64,000 bases of DNA, from the NCBI RefSeq assembly GCF_007625115.1, contig NZ_VMNH01000007.1, positions 62,001 through 126,000 of the forward strand, in the 5' to 3' direction. How positions within the stretch are numbered: position 1 is the first letter of the stretch; the number at the start of each line of letters is the position of its first letter. Under the pieces are notes generated by a model. That model was not told where the DNA came from and did no database searches. It saw nothing but the letters and a program-made list of their open reading frames with translations. The DNA comes from Sedimenticola selenatireducens. GTDB taxonomy: Bacteria > Pseudomonadota > Gammaproteobacteria > Chromatiales > Chromatiaceae. The translations under genes were made by a program, and so were the position numbers. Shown here one piece after another: positions 47,077 through 54,965 of the stretch.

Positions 47077-47392
47077 ATTCATCCGTGCAAGACGTTATCA
47101 GGTGACATCCGCACTACTTTGCAGGCATGGCGGTTAGCACGTTTACTGCTAGCTGCCATGTTATTCTGACTGCTTGGCATTTTCCCCTTTACTTTGTTTG
47201 GTGATGAGTAAGGGGGCTTAATGCCATAATTCTTCGTTCATTTTATGGATTGTTGATGGCATGGCTGTTCCCGGGTATATTTCGGTACCTTACCATCGCA
47301 AAAGCATCGATTCAGCATGCCAACTGTTGTTGGTTTTTCGTTGCCCGTGTGGTCGGTGCCGAGTTGATGTTCATTATCTGGGATAGGGGCTA
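47077..47392. other. 316-bp intergenic region
   Basis: Between the chemoreceptor and PPK2. Contains the large hairpin at 47126-47160; otherwise nothing coding or recognisable. Confidence 0.5.
47126..47160 (+). terminator. Large hairpin downstream of chemoreceptor
   Basis: CATGGCGGTTAGCA and TGCTAGCTGCCATG pair over 14 positions (two G-U) with a 7-nt loop, 50 nt past the MCP stop, followed by TTATT. Probable transcription end, though the U-run is short. Confidence 0.55.
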
Positions 47393-48277
47393 ATGACAAA
47401 AATAAATGTGAAAGAATTTCTTGTTGAAGGTAAGGAAAAAATCACCCTTTCCAAGATGAATCACAAAGTCCCGTTACTCTATGACGGTAAGAAAGACTAC
47501 CAAAAACAAATTAATGCGTTACGTGAAGAGATCGACGAGCGGCAACGTATGATGTATGCACATGACCGCTATGCCTTGCTCTGTGTGTTTCAGGCCATGG
47601 ATGCGGCTGGCAAGGACAGTACGATCCGCGCAGTCTTTTCTGGAGTCAATCCTCACGGTTTGCAAGTTACCGCCTTTAAACAGCCCAGTGATGAAGAGTT
47701 GGATCATAATTATCTCTGGCGTACGACTAAAGCGATGCCAGAGCGCGGCCGTATTGGCGTGTTTAATCGATCCTATTATGAAGAGGTGTTGGTTGTCCGC
47801 GTGCATCCCGAAATTCTTACCCGCTACCAACGACTCCCCAAAGAATCTGTTGAGGATCTGCAGCAAGTGTGGACGCAGCGCTATGAAGCTATCCGTAACT
47901 TTGAGCACTATGCGCATCAAAATGGTACCCGGGTGTTAAAGTTTTTTCTCAATGTCTCAAAGCAGGAGCAGCGGAATCGATTTATATCACGTATTGATGA
48001 AGCGGAAAAAAACTGGAAGTTTTCTGAAGCTGATGTAAAGGAACGTGGCTACTGGGATGATTATATGCAAGCCTATGAGGATTGCATCAATCATACCGCG
48101 AGCAAATATGCACCCTGGCATATTATCCCCGCCGATGATAAGCGCAATATGCGTCTGATCGTGTCACACATCGTATTGGATACATTAAAACGCATGGACG
48201 TGCATTATCCCAAGATCAGCAAAGCAAGACAAAAAGAGTTACAGGCGATGCGATCCGCGCTGGAAACAGACCTTTAG
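47393..48277 (+). CDS. ppk2: Polyphosphate kinase 2 family protein
   Basis: 294 aa, single PPK2 domain. Walker A AMDAAGKDSTIRAVFSG, the SGVNPHGLQVTAFKQPS lid region and Walker B-like RIGVFNRSYYEEVLVVRVHPE, resembling the class that phosphorylates AMP/ADP from polyphosphate. Cytosolic. AGGGG precedes the ATG. It may recycle nucleotides from stored polyP in a storage-granule-forming bacterium. Confidence 0.93.
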   Translation: MTKINVKEFLVEGKEKITLSKMNHKVPLLYDGKKDYQKQINALREEIDERQRMMYAHDRYALLCVFQAMDAAGKDSTIRAVFSGVNPHGLQVTAFKQPSDEELDHNYLWRTTKAMPERGRIGVFNRSYYEEVLVVRVHPEILTRYQRLPKESVEDLQQVWTQRYEAIRNFEHYAHQNGTRVLKFFLNVSKQEQRNRFISRIDEAEKNWKFSEADVKERGYWDDYMQAYEDCINHTASKYAPWHIIPADDKRNMRLIVSHIVLDTLKRMDVHYPKISKARQKELQAMRSALETDL

Positions 48278-48299
48278 TATCCTGAGTTTACCTGTCTAA

Positions 48300-48962
48300 C
48301 TAAAGGCTCAATTGGTGACAAAGAAACCGAGCGATATCCTCAATCTCTTCGAGGCAGACTGAGTGATCCATGGGGTAGGTGGAATATGCGGGCGCATATC
48401 CCATGGATTCAAGTTGTGTCTTGGCTTTTTGTCCGAGTAATTCGGGGACAACGGGATCAGCAGTGCCGTGATACAGGTGGATAGGCAGTTTTGCGTTGGC
48501 TCGATGGGTTTTGATAACATCTGCGGTTGCAAAATAGGTCGACATACCGATCAACCCACCCAGGGTGTGCGGGCAGGTTAGAGCGACCTGATAGCCCACA
48601 GCTCCACCTTGAGAAAAGCCGGCAATGATGATTCGATTGCTGTTGATACCCCGGGATATCTCCCGATCAATAATAGCCGATACCGCGTTTGCTGAAGCCA
48701 GCAACTGCTTTTCATCAATCTGCCGATCAATATCCATCGATAGAATGTCATACCAAGCGGGCATGATGTAACCGCCATTCACAGTGACGGGAATTTCTGG
48801 CGCATTGGGAAAGATGAAGCGCACACCGACACTGTTAGGTAACCTTAACTCGGGAACAATGGGGACGAAGTCTTCTCCACTGGCACCTAGGCCATGAAGC
48901 CAAATTACTGCAGCATCCACAGTATCGTTTGTTTCAATTTCTATGCAGTTCAGTTCGGTCAT
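48300..48962 (-). CDS. Carboxylesterase/phospholipase-type alpha/beta-hydrolase
   Basis: 220 aa of the acyl-protein thioesterase/EstB family. VIWLHGLGASGEDF (oxyanion region), GFSQGGAVGYQ (nucleophile Ser), HGTADPVVP (Asp) and YPMDHSVCLEE (His) form the full triad. Cytosolic esterase. Convergent with ppk2, with 22 nt between stops. Confidence 0.92.
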   Translation of the reverse strand: MTELNCIEIETNDTVDAAVIWLHGLGASGEDFVPIVPELRLPNSVGVRFIFPNAPEIPVTVNGGYIMPAWYDILSMDIDRQIDEKQLLASANAVSAIIDREISRGINSNRIIIAGFSQGGAVGYQVALTCPHTLGGLIGMSTYFATADVIKTHRANAKLPIHLYHGTADPVVPELLGQKAKTQLESMGYAPAYSTYPMDHSVCLEEIEDIARFLCHQLSL

Positions 48963-49399
48963 GTTTTTAAGGTCTCATAAACATAAACAGCCTACCCTGT
49001 TGTGGTGGGCGGTGGGCCTACCGAAAAGCGGTCATAACTAATTGAAAACTAGCTAATAAATAACGCAATCAACAATTGCTGGATGTTGAGTTTGATATAA
49101 AGCCACAGCATATCATAATGCACCCAAGTGAGATTCCTGCATTAATTGTGACTCTTAATGGTTTCTTGATCTTAAGAATTTAATCGCAAATTGTCTTAAG
49201 ATACCTTTGTGTAAAAATCTGATACCTTAATAAAGTCGGAACGGCTGCCTGTTCCAGACTCACATAATAAAAAAATATTACCTAACTGATTGATCAATGT
49301 GCAACGGCTAGGATTATAAATACCATGTTTCTCGGGAACGCACCTGGCTTGTAGGCAAGGTGTCACCCTGGCTGGGTTAAGGTGGTTCTGGAGGATGTA
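48963..49399. other. Leader region of the three-component sensor operon
   Basis: 437 bp between the esterase and the binding-protein gene. It contains a 9-bp inverted repeat ATCTTAAGA/TCTTAAGAT (49169-49202) and a GGAAC-type hairpin (49238-49255). No short gene called. The promoter of the sensor operon must lie here but was not resolved. Confidence 0.5.
49169..49202. repeat. Inverted repeat ATCTTAAGA ... TCTTAAGAT
   Basis: Perfect 9-bp arms 16 nt apart; inside, ATTT/AAAT pair again, so a long AT-rich stem is possible. It lies ~200 bp upstream of the binding-protein gene, and could be an operator. Confidence 0.6.
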
Positions 49400-50221
49400 T
49401 TGAGGAAATTCTTTCACTGGTTTGTATTGATTCTGCCATTTGTTTACAGCACTACTTTGTATGCAGAATCTGGTCACAAACACCTTCGCTTTGGTGTATT
49501 ACCCTTGCAAAGCCCAACAAAACTGGCCGGTATGTTCCTGCCTTTGACCGAGTATCTGGGTAACCATCTAGGACGTCCGGTGCAGTTTGTCACCAGTAGC
49601 AGTTTTACCAGCTTTATGGAAAAGGTCGCACAGCGTAAGTATGACATCATCTATCTTAATCCGATGCTCTATAGTCAATCCCGCCCTTATGGCTATAGGG
49701 TTATAGCCAAAGTAGCGTCTGAACCCTTCACCGGTATTCTGGTAGTGCGTAAGGCAGGGCCAATTCAAACACTCTCAGCCGATTCACTTCCAAATGGACT
49801 GCGCATTGGATTTCCCGATCCGGGTGCCTTTGCGGCAACGGTGTTGGTCCGTGGATACCTTGATTCTATTGGTATAAATGTAGACAGACAGATGCAAGTA
49901 CAGTATTTCGGTTCGCAGGATTCTGCAATATTGGCGCTCTATAATGGGCTGGTTGATATTATCGGGACATGGCGTCCTTCACTACGTTCGATGCCCGCGT
50001 CAGTACGCGCGGATCTGCAGATCATAGCAGAGACCCCACCTCAGCCACAGATGCCCATCGCGGTAAGGGATGACCTGCCACCGGAAGATGTTAGACGGCT
50101 CTATCTTGCGTTGACGGGGCTTGCAAAAACAGAGCAGGGACAATCGATTGTCCGGCGCATGGGTTTTAAGCGAGGCTTTGAGTTTGCTGCAGATGAAGAG
50201 TATCTGGAGGTGGGCCAGTGA
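49400..50221 (+). CDS. PhnD/AioX-like periplasmic binding protein, sensory
   Basis: 273 aa. Signal peptide (FFHWFVLILPFVYSTTLYA) then a PhnD-like substrate-binding fold: LRFGVLPLQSPTKLAGMFLPL, YDIIYLNPMLY, GILVVRK, GFPDPGAFAATVLVRGYL, VDIIGTWRPSLRS. No ABC transporter genes follow; a kinase and sigma-54 regulator do, as in AioX-AioS-AioR, where the binding protein senses an oxyanion. TTG 49400 is preferred: GGAGG is 5 nt upstream; the GTG at 49382 has no such site. Its stop overlaps the kinase start (GTGA). Ligand unknown, perhaps a sulfur oxyanion, by context. Confidence 0.85.
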   Translation: MRKFFHWFVLILPFVYSTTLYAESGHKHLRFGVLPLQSPTKLAGMFLPLTEYLGNHLGRPVQFVTSSSFTSFMEKVAQRKYDIIYLNPMLYSQSRPYGYRVIAKVASEPFTGILVVRKAGPIQTLSADSLPNGLRIGFPDPGAFAATVLVRGYLDSIGINVDRQMQVQYFGSQDSAILALYNGLVDIIGTWRPSLRSMPASVRADLQIIAETPPQPQMPIAVRDDLPPEDVRRLYLALTGLAKTEQGQSIVRRMGFKRGFEFAADEEYLEVGQ

Positions 50222-51681
50222 CAGGTATCTGCTTGCACTCTAATACGCCCGTGGTTGGTCAGGGTAGGAGCTGGTTTCCCCGGGCCTTTCATACCCTACG
50301 TGTACGGTTAATCATTTCGGTAGCGCTGGTTCATGTGGTGCTGATGGGGCAGTTTACCTGGGAGGCTGTTGACCGACAGTCACATGAACTGCGTCAGGAG
50401 ATGGTCAATCAGGGGCGCTCGCTTGCCAGTCTAATGGTGGTAGCCTCTACCAACGCCTTGTTGTCAGAGGATCTTGCCTCACTCGCAGAGGTTACGCGCC
50501 GGGTGGGTGAGCGAGAAGATGTCTCTTATGGTGAGGTGGTGGATGTTCGGGGATTTGTCATGGCTAGCACGCGAGAGGGGCGGGTAGGCCGAAAGGTAGG
50601 TCCCATGATTGAACAAAATGATCAGTTTCCACTGAATGAAGATGATCGGATACTTGATCTGCGGGATGAAGTTATTATTGATAGTAGTCGGGTGGGACTG
50701 ATCCGGTTGGGTTTATCCACTAAAAACCTTGAGAATGCACTTGCTGAGACCCGTAATCGCGGTATTCAGTATATTCTGTTGGCATTGGTCATAGGTAGCA
50801 TCGCGGCATGGCTTTTGTCTCTTGCTGTTACCCGAAATCTGCACGATCTGACTTTGGCGGCGAAGCGGATCGGTGAGGGTGATCTGAATGCTCGGGTGGA
50901 TGTTCGTAGTCAGGATGAAACCGGAACCCTGGCACGTGCTTTTAATCTGATGGCTGCTTCACTGCATCGTTCTTCCCGTGAAATAGAGTTGGAGCACCGC
51001 AAGCGCACGGATGCTGAACGCTTGGCTTGTGTTGGAGAGATGGCGGCATCAATCGCACATGAGATTCGTAATCCGATGGTCGCACTGATTAATTCGGTAA
51101 AACTGCTAGGCAACGAACAACTCTCAGCTGAAGATCACAAGGCGGTATCTGATATCGTCAATACGGAGTCTAATCGTCTGCAACGAATTCTGAACGATTT
51201 TCTAATGTTTTCCCGGTTGCCTGATGCAAAGTTGGAACAGGGTGATCTGAAGGTGTTGATTGAGCAAACCATTGGGCTGGTCAGTCAAGATCCTCTCTAT
51301 GCAGATGGTATATCTTTCGATTGTCGGTATGAGGATGATAACAGCTGCCTGTTTGATTCTGACCTAATGCGTCAGGTGTTAATCAATTTGATGTTGAATG
51401 CGATGCAGGCGATATCGGGTGAAGGGAAACTGACAATCCGGTTGCAGCAATTAAACGGTCGGCTTAATGTGAGTATTGTGGATAACGGTCGAGGCATACC
51501 CGCCGAGGTGATGCCTGAGATAAATAAACCCTTTTTTACCAGCAGAAAAGAGGGTACGGGTCTGGGCTTACCGGTAGTGCAGCGGATTCTGGCGCAACAT
51601 GGCACGGCGCTCACCATCACCAGCCGGGAAGGCTCTGGCACTGAAGTGGCATTTGACTTGGACGTGGAAAGCAATGGGTAA
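50218..51681 (+). CDS. Membrane sensor histidine kinase (AioS/NtrB type)
   Basis: 487 aa. TM1 ~23-42 (LIISVALVHVVLMGQFTWEA), periplasmic sensor ~45-175, TM2 ~180-200 (YILLALVIGSIAAWLLSLAV), HAMP ~200-255, H-box ASIAHEIRNPMVAL, N-box LINLMLNAMQAI, and DNGRGIP plus GTGLGLPVV. The GTG start overlaps the stop of the binding-protein gene, so the sensor pair is made in step. Its stop overlaps the regulator start by 8 nt. The kinase likely reads the loaded binding protein across the membrane. Confidence 0.92.
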   Translation: MTGICLHSNTPVVGQGRSWFPRAFHTLRVRLIISVALVHVVLMGQFTWEAVDRQSHELRQEMVNQGRSLASLMVVASTNALLSEDLASLAEVTRRVGEREDVSYGEVVDVRGFVMASTREGRVGRKVGPMIEQNDQFPLNEDDRILDLRDEVIIDSSRVGLIRLGLSTKNLENALAETRNRGIQYILLALVIGSIAAWLLSLAVTRNLHDLTLAAKRIGEGDLNARVDVRSQDETGTLARAFNLMAASLHRSSREIELEHRKRTDAERLACVGEMAASIAHEIRNPMVALINSVKLLGNEQLSAEDHKAVSDIVNTESNRLQRILNDFLMFSRLPDAKLEQGDLKVLIEQTIGLVSQDPLYADGISFDCRYEDDNSCLFDSDLMRQVLINLMLNAMQAISGEGKLTIRLQQLNGRLNVSIVDNGRGIPAEVMPEINKPFFTSRKEGTGLGLPVVQRILAQHGTALTITSREGSGTEVAFDLDVESNG

Positions 51682-53011
51682 TGTATTGATTGTTGATGAT
51701 GAGTTTTCCATTCGCAAGACCGTAAGTCTGCTGTTGAAGGCAGAGGGTTTTGTCCCATTCGAAGCGGCTGGAATTGATGAGGCGCTGGCTTATTTTGATA
51801 CTCAACCCATTGATCTGATGATCACTGATCTTCGATTGGGTATGGAGAGTGGAATTGATCTGTTGGTCAAGCTGCAAGAGCGTGGACTGAATACTGAAAG
51901 TATTATCATGACAGCATTTGGGACAATCGAAACAGCCGTGAAAGCGATGCGCCTGGGAGCCTATGATTACCTGACCAAACCGATCAACCCAGATGAACTG
52001 ATGTTGCGAGTCAGAAAAGTGCTAGAGCGTAAGGCACTACAAGAGGAAGTTAGACGGCTGCGTCAGGCTCTTGATGGTCGAGAGCATATCCGCTCTATTG
52101 TTGCGGCCAGCGCTGCTATGCAACAAGTGCTGGATGTGGTGGCCCGTATTCAAGAAAGAGATATACCTGTTTTGATTACGGGGGAAACGGGTACTGGAAA
52201 AGAGGTGATTGCTCAAGCTTTACACCGCACCAGTGTTCGAGCTGAAAAGCCGTTCGTGCCGATTAATTGTTGTACGCTACCTGAGGATATCCTCGACTCG
52301 GAACTGTTTGGTCATGTGAAGGGGGCTTTTACCAGTGCGAACGGTAACAGGGAAGGGCTGTTTCAACAGGCGGATGGAGGAACGCTGTTTCTTGACGAGG
52401 TAGGCGACGTCAGTCCGCGTCTGCAGGCGAAGCTATTACGAGCTCTTCAGGAAGGGGAGATACGCCCGGTTGGTGGTAATAACATAATAAAGGTAAATGT
52501 CAGAGTAATAGCGGCAACAAACCGGGATTTGGAACAGATGGTGGACAAGGGTGAATTTAGAAGTGACCTGCTATTTCGACTCAATGTGCTACCGATCCAT
52601 CTGCCTGCCTTGCGTGACCGGCGTGACGATATCCTGCCGTTAGCTTGGCATTTTGTAGATCAACTTCGTGAGCGTCTTGGTCGTGATGATCTTGGCCTCT
52701 CGTCTTCTGCACAAGAAAAACTTCAACAGTATGATTGGCCGGGTAATGTACGGCAGTTGGAAAACATTATCGAAAGAAGTTTTGCACTGTTCCCTGGGCC
52801 GCTGCTGGATGCAAATCAGATTATCATTTCCACACCAGGAAAGGCGCTCATCAGCGATGTACGAGAAGAGGCTACATTGACCATTGCGGATCTTGAGGCC
52901 AGACATATCCGTGCGGTGCTGGAAGCAAATGATCATAATCAAGTCGCTGCTGCACGTGTCTTAGGTATCAGTCGTTCGACCCTTAGGCGCAAAATGAGTC
53001 AAATGATGTGA
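51674..53011 (+). CDS. Sigma-54-dependent response regulator (NtrC family)
   Basis: 445 aa. Receiver ~1-120 (LIVDDEFS, phospho-Asp in LMITDLRLG, Lys in LTKPINP), AAA+ ~145-375 with Walker A GETGTGKE, Walker B GGTLFLDEVG and the sigma-54-contact loop GAFTSA (canonical GAFTGA, Gly to Ser), R-finger region LRDRRDDI, and a Fis-type HTH at the C-terminus (NQVAAARVLGISRSTLRRK). ATG 51674 is the family start inside the kinase 3' end. A -24/-12 promoter with palindromes lies ~100 bp downstream, in front of the sulfur operon. Confidence 0.94.
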   Translation: MGNVLIVDDEFSIRKTVSLLLKAEGFVPFEAAGIDEALAYFDTQPIDLMITDLRLGMESGIDLLVKLQERGLNTESIIMTAFGTIETAVKAMRLGAYDYLTKPINPDELMLRVRKVLERKALQEEVRRLRQALDGREHIRSIVAASAAMQQVLDVVARIQERDIPVLITGETGTGKEVIAQALHRTSVRAEKPFVPINCCTLPEDILDSELFGHVKGAFTSANGNREGLFQQADGGTLFLDEVGDVSPRLQAKLLRALQEGEIRPVGGNNIIKVNVRVIAATNRDLEQMVDKGEFRSDLLFRLNVLPIHLPALRDRRDDILPLAWHFVDQLRERLGRDDLGLSSSAQEKLQQYDWPGNVRQLENIIERSFALFPGPLLDANQIIISTPGKALISDVREEATLTIADLEARHIRAVLEANDHNQVAAARVLGISRSTLRRKMSQMM

Positions 53012-53017
53012 TTCATT

Positions 53018-53073
53018 TTGCAACAGGCCTTGTTCAAATTAGATCAGAATAAGTACTTGTTAAAATATTTAAC
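53018..53073. promoter_or_regulatory. Candidate activator binding palindromes upstream of the sulfur operon
   Basis: Two dyads: TTG-CAAC-AGGCCT-TGTT-CAA (53018-53037) and GTTAAA-ATA-TTTAAC (53059-53073). Relative to a start near 53138 they are centred about -110 and -72, the normal reach for a sigma-54 enhancer protein. The first also overlaps the zone where the regulator transcript might end. Confidence 0.4.
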
Positions 53074-53110
53074 CGCATGTAATCCATAGTAAATATCGAT
53101 CAATCCTGTT

Positions 53111-53126
53111 TGGCATTTACCTTGCA
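53111..53126 (+). promoter_or_regulatory. Sigma-54 (-24/-12) promoter
   Basis: TGGCAT-TTACC-TTGCA matches TGGCAC-N5-TTGCW with one change; the invariant GG (53112-53113) and GC (53124-53125) are exactly 10 nt apart. Transcription should start near 53137-53138, ~27 nt before the first yeeE ATG. The sigma-54 activator gene is immediately upstream. Confidence 0.8.
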
Positions 53127-53164
53127 ATCCTCCCTTTAAAATAATAACTGCAGCGGAGGAGTGC

Positions 53165-53656
53165 ATGGAATTTTTCAAGAAAACCTTCGACCCGGTAATT
53201 TCGCTAGCGATTATCTCGGTTCTGAATATCTTTCTATTTCTAACAGTGGGTGCCTGGACCGTGGGCGGTGGCGAAACCATGATGACGGGCCTTATCGCAG
53301 AGTTTTTTCTGGGCGATGAGCTGGCTCGCATCCCTTTCTGGGATCTTGTGTTTAAGCCGGATGCGGGTTACTGGAAGATATACATCAGCCTCGGCATGCT
53401 TTTCGGTGCACTGATTGGAGCGCTGTTGAGTAAGGAGTTTTATTGGCGCGTACCCAAACATCTTTCTGAGTGGGTCATGATCACGATCGGTGGCTTGCTT
53501 ATGGGTGTGGGTATCCGCCTCGCTTTTGTCTGCAATGTGAGTACCTTTTTTGGCCTAACCCCTCAAATGAACCTCGGTGGTTATTTATCGATGACCGGCA
53601 TTATTGCTGGTGCCTGGGTGGGTTCAATCATTTACAAAAAAGTACTGGAGAGTTGA
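53165..53656 (+). CDS. YeeE/YedE-type sulfur transport protein, first half
   Basis: 163-aa membrane protein with about four TM segments. Half-size member of the YeeE/YedE (sulfur transport, DUF395) family: GGLLMGVGIRLAFVCNVSTFFGL holds the position and one Cys of the family's GxxxxGGC-type pore segment, here divergent. Full-length relatives (TsuA) import thiosulfate through a chain of cysteines. GGAGGA is 4 nt before the ATG. It is the first gene after the sigma-54 promoter; the next gene supplies the second half. Confidence 0.85.
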   Translation: MEFFKKTFDPVISLAIISVLNIFLFLTVGAWTVGGGETMMTGLIAEFFLGDELARIPFWDLVFKPDAGYWKIYISLGMLFGALIGALLSKEFYWRVPKHLSEWVMITIGGLLMGVGIRLAFVCNVSTFFGLTPQMNLGGYLSMTGIIAGAWVGSIIYKKVLES

Positions 53657-53657
53657 T

Positions 53658-54302
53658 ATGTCGGTAGTTGGTCAATGTCTTGCGGCGTTTATATTCGGCT
53701 CTATTGTTGGTTTTCTGGTGCAACGCTCGCGCTTTTGTAATACAGCAGCCCTGCGTGATGCCATGCTTTTTAAAACCTATCGCAATACAAAAGCGTTGCT
53801 GGTCACTATGATGATCCTCACGGTTGGCTTTACCACTTTCATGACCTTTGGAGATGGCCATCCCCTACAGTTTGATGTGGGAATCAATCAGGTTATCGGC
53901 CTATTCTTGTTTGGTATCGGTATGGTTTTAGCTGGGGCATGCACTGTTTCTACCTGGGTTAAGGCGGGTGAAGGTAACGTGGGTGCCATCTGGGCGCTGC
54001 TGTTTACCTTTATCGGTATGTTCCTCTTCTCCCTTGTCTGGTCTTACACCTATTGGCCGCCGGCGTCGGCTACCATGACTGGCGAGCCCAATTTGACGGG
54101 TCTTCAGTTTGGTTTTGCCAATGCAGCGACTTTGCAGGAAAAGACCGGCATACCGGCACTCTTCTTTGGTCTAGTGCAAACAGCGGTGCTCTACGCGATC
54201 TATCAGGCTATTTTGCGCAAGGAACGCAGGATCGCTGAACAACGTGCACCCGCCAGTAAGTCGGTATTGGAAACTCATATAGTCGTTGAAAGTAAATCCT
54301 GA
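53658..54302 (+). CDS. YeeE/YedE-type sulfur transport protein, second half
   Basis: 214 aa, about five TM segments. Contains SRFCNTAALRDAML near the N-terminus and GMVLAGACTVSTWVKAGEGN mid-chain, the Cys-bearing motifs of the family, then a hydrophilic tail. ATG 53658 is one base after the previous stop. Together with the first half it should form one split thiosulfate/sulfane-sulfur channel (PmpA/PmpB-like). The following TusA is the classical acceptor of imported sulfur. Confidence 0.88.
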   Translation: MSVVGQCLAAFIFGSIVGFLVQRSRFCNTAALRDAMLFKTYRNTKALLVTMMILTVGFTTFMTFGDGHPLQFDVGINQVIGLFLFGIGMVLAGACTVSTWVKAGEGNVGAIWALLFTFIGMFLFSLVWSYTYWPPASATMTGEPNLTGLQFGFANAATLQEKTGIPALFFGLVQTAVLYAIYQAILRKERRIAEQRAPASKSVLETHIVVESKS

Positions 54303-54328
54303 ACACTACTCAACAGGAGAAAAATAAA

Positions 54329-54640
54329 ATGGGACTTTTTGGACGTAAAAAAGATAAAGATGCGGAGCCTGCAGGCCCAACGGGTGAAGTGACACTTGAT
54401 GATGGCAATACCTATGCTGTCAGCCAGATTGTGGATTGTATTGGTGATTCCTGCCCAAGGCCGCAGTTGATGACCAAAAAGGCGTTGTCAAATGCAGCAG
54501 CTGGAGACGTCATTGAGGTGCGTATTGACAATCCTACTTCAATGGAGTCGATACCCCCAATGATGCCTGAGCTTAACAGTACGCACTTGGGTACCCTCAA
54601 GGACGATCGCTATTGGCGTGTCATCGTTCGTCGGCAATAG
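54329..54640 (+). CDS. TusA-like sulfurtransferase with N-terminal extension
   Basis: 103 aa. The TusA fold starts at about residue 30 (VSQIVDCIGDSCPRPQLMTKKAL), with the active Cys in the CPxP motif and a second Cys five residues before. It has ~25-30 extra N-terminal residues (MGLFGRKKDKDAEPAGPTG), basic then acidic, which might bind the membrane or the transporter. TusA passes persulfide sulfur in the cytosol. GGAG lies 8 nt before the ATG. Confidence 0.88.
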   Translation: MGLFGRKKDKDAEPAGPTGEVTLDDGNTYAVSQIVDCIGDSCPRPQLMTKKALSNAAAGDVIEVRIDNPTSMESIPPMMPELNSTHLGTLKDDRYWRVIVRRQ

Positions 54641-54649
54641 GATTATTCG

Positions 54650-54859
54650 ATGACAAGGGACTACATAATAATGCTGGCATTCTCGATTTTGGTGGGCGTA
54701 ATTTCAATTGTTTCGCTCTCTTATATCGCTATAGCACAGCCAGATTATCTCCGTTCTGATCGTGATGGGGTGCCATTCTTCACGCCTCAGGTGGTTAATC
54801 CTGAAGGCGGAGAACCGCTGGATATGGGTGAGCTGATTCGCCACTACAAGGGGGAATGA
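54650..54859 (+). CDS. Small single-TM protein (sulfur operon)
   Basis: 69 aa. One N-terminal TM helix (~5-28, IIMLAFSILVGVISIVSLSY), then a ~40-residue tail probably in the periplasm, ending EPLDMGELIRHYKGE. The tail motif [ED]-L-[IV]-x-[HY]-Y recurs in the 88-aa protein two genes on. No family recognised. Sited 9 nt after tusA and 1 nt before the 30-aa gene. Confidence 0.75.
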   Translation: MTRDYIIMLAFSILVGVISIVSLSYIAIAQPDYLRSDRDGVPFFTPQVVNPEGGEPLDMGELIRHYKGE

Positions 54860-54860
54860 T

Positions 54861-54953
54861 ATGTCACTTGATCTACAAACCTGGATTCAACTGGGTATGT
54901 TTGTACTTTCAATGACCGTGCTTTATTTCAGCATGATCAGCGATTCATCTTGA
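54861..54953 (+). CDS. 30-aa single-TM microprotein (sulfur operon)
   Basis: Encodes MSLDLQTWIQ followed by LGMFVLSMTVLYFSM and ISDSS: a single hydrophobic helix with short polar ends. GGGGGA lies 5 nt before the ATG, and the neighbours on both sides are 1 nt and 12 nt away, so it is a regular operon member that standard gene callers may miss because of its length. Probably a small subunit or stabiliser of a membrane complex. Confidence 0.65.
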   Translation: MSLDLQTWIQLGMFVLSMTVLYFSMISDSS

Positions 54954-54965
54954 GGAGGTCACAGC

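Noticed and set aside
49005-49035. CTACCGAAAAG flanked by GG-rich sequence, similar to the right side of the attachment core at 61634
   Set aside because: An 11-bp match is expected by chance many times in 64 kb; the flanks agree only loosely.
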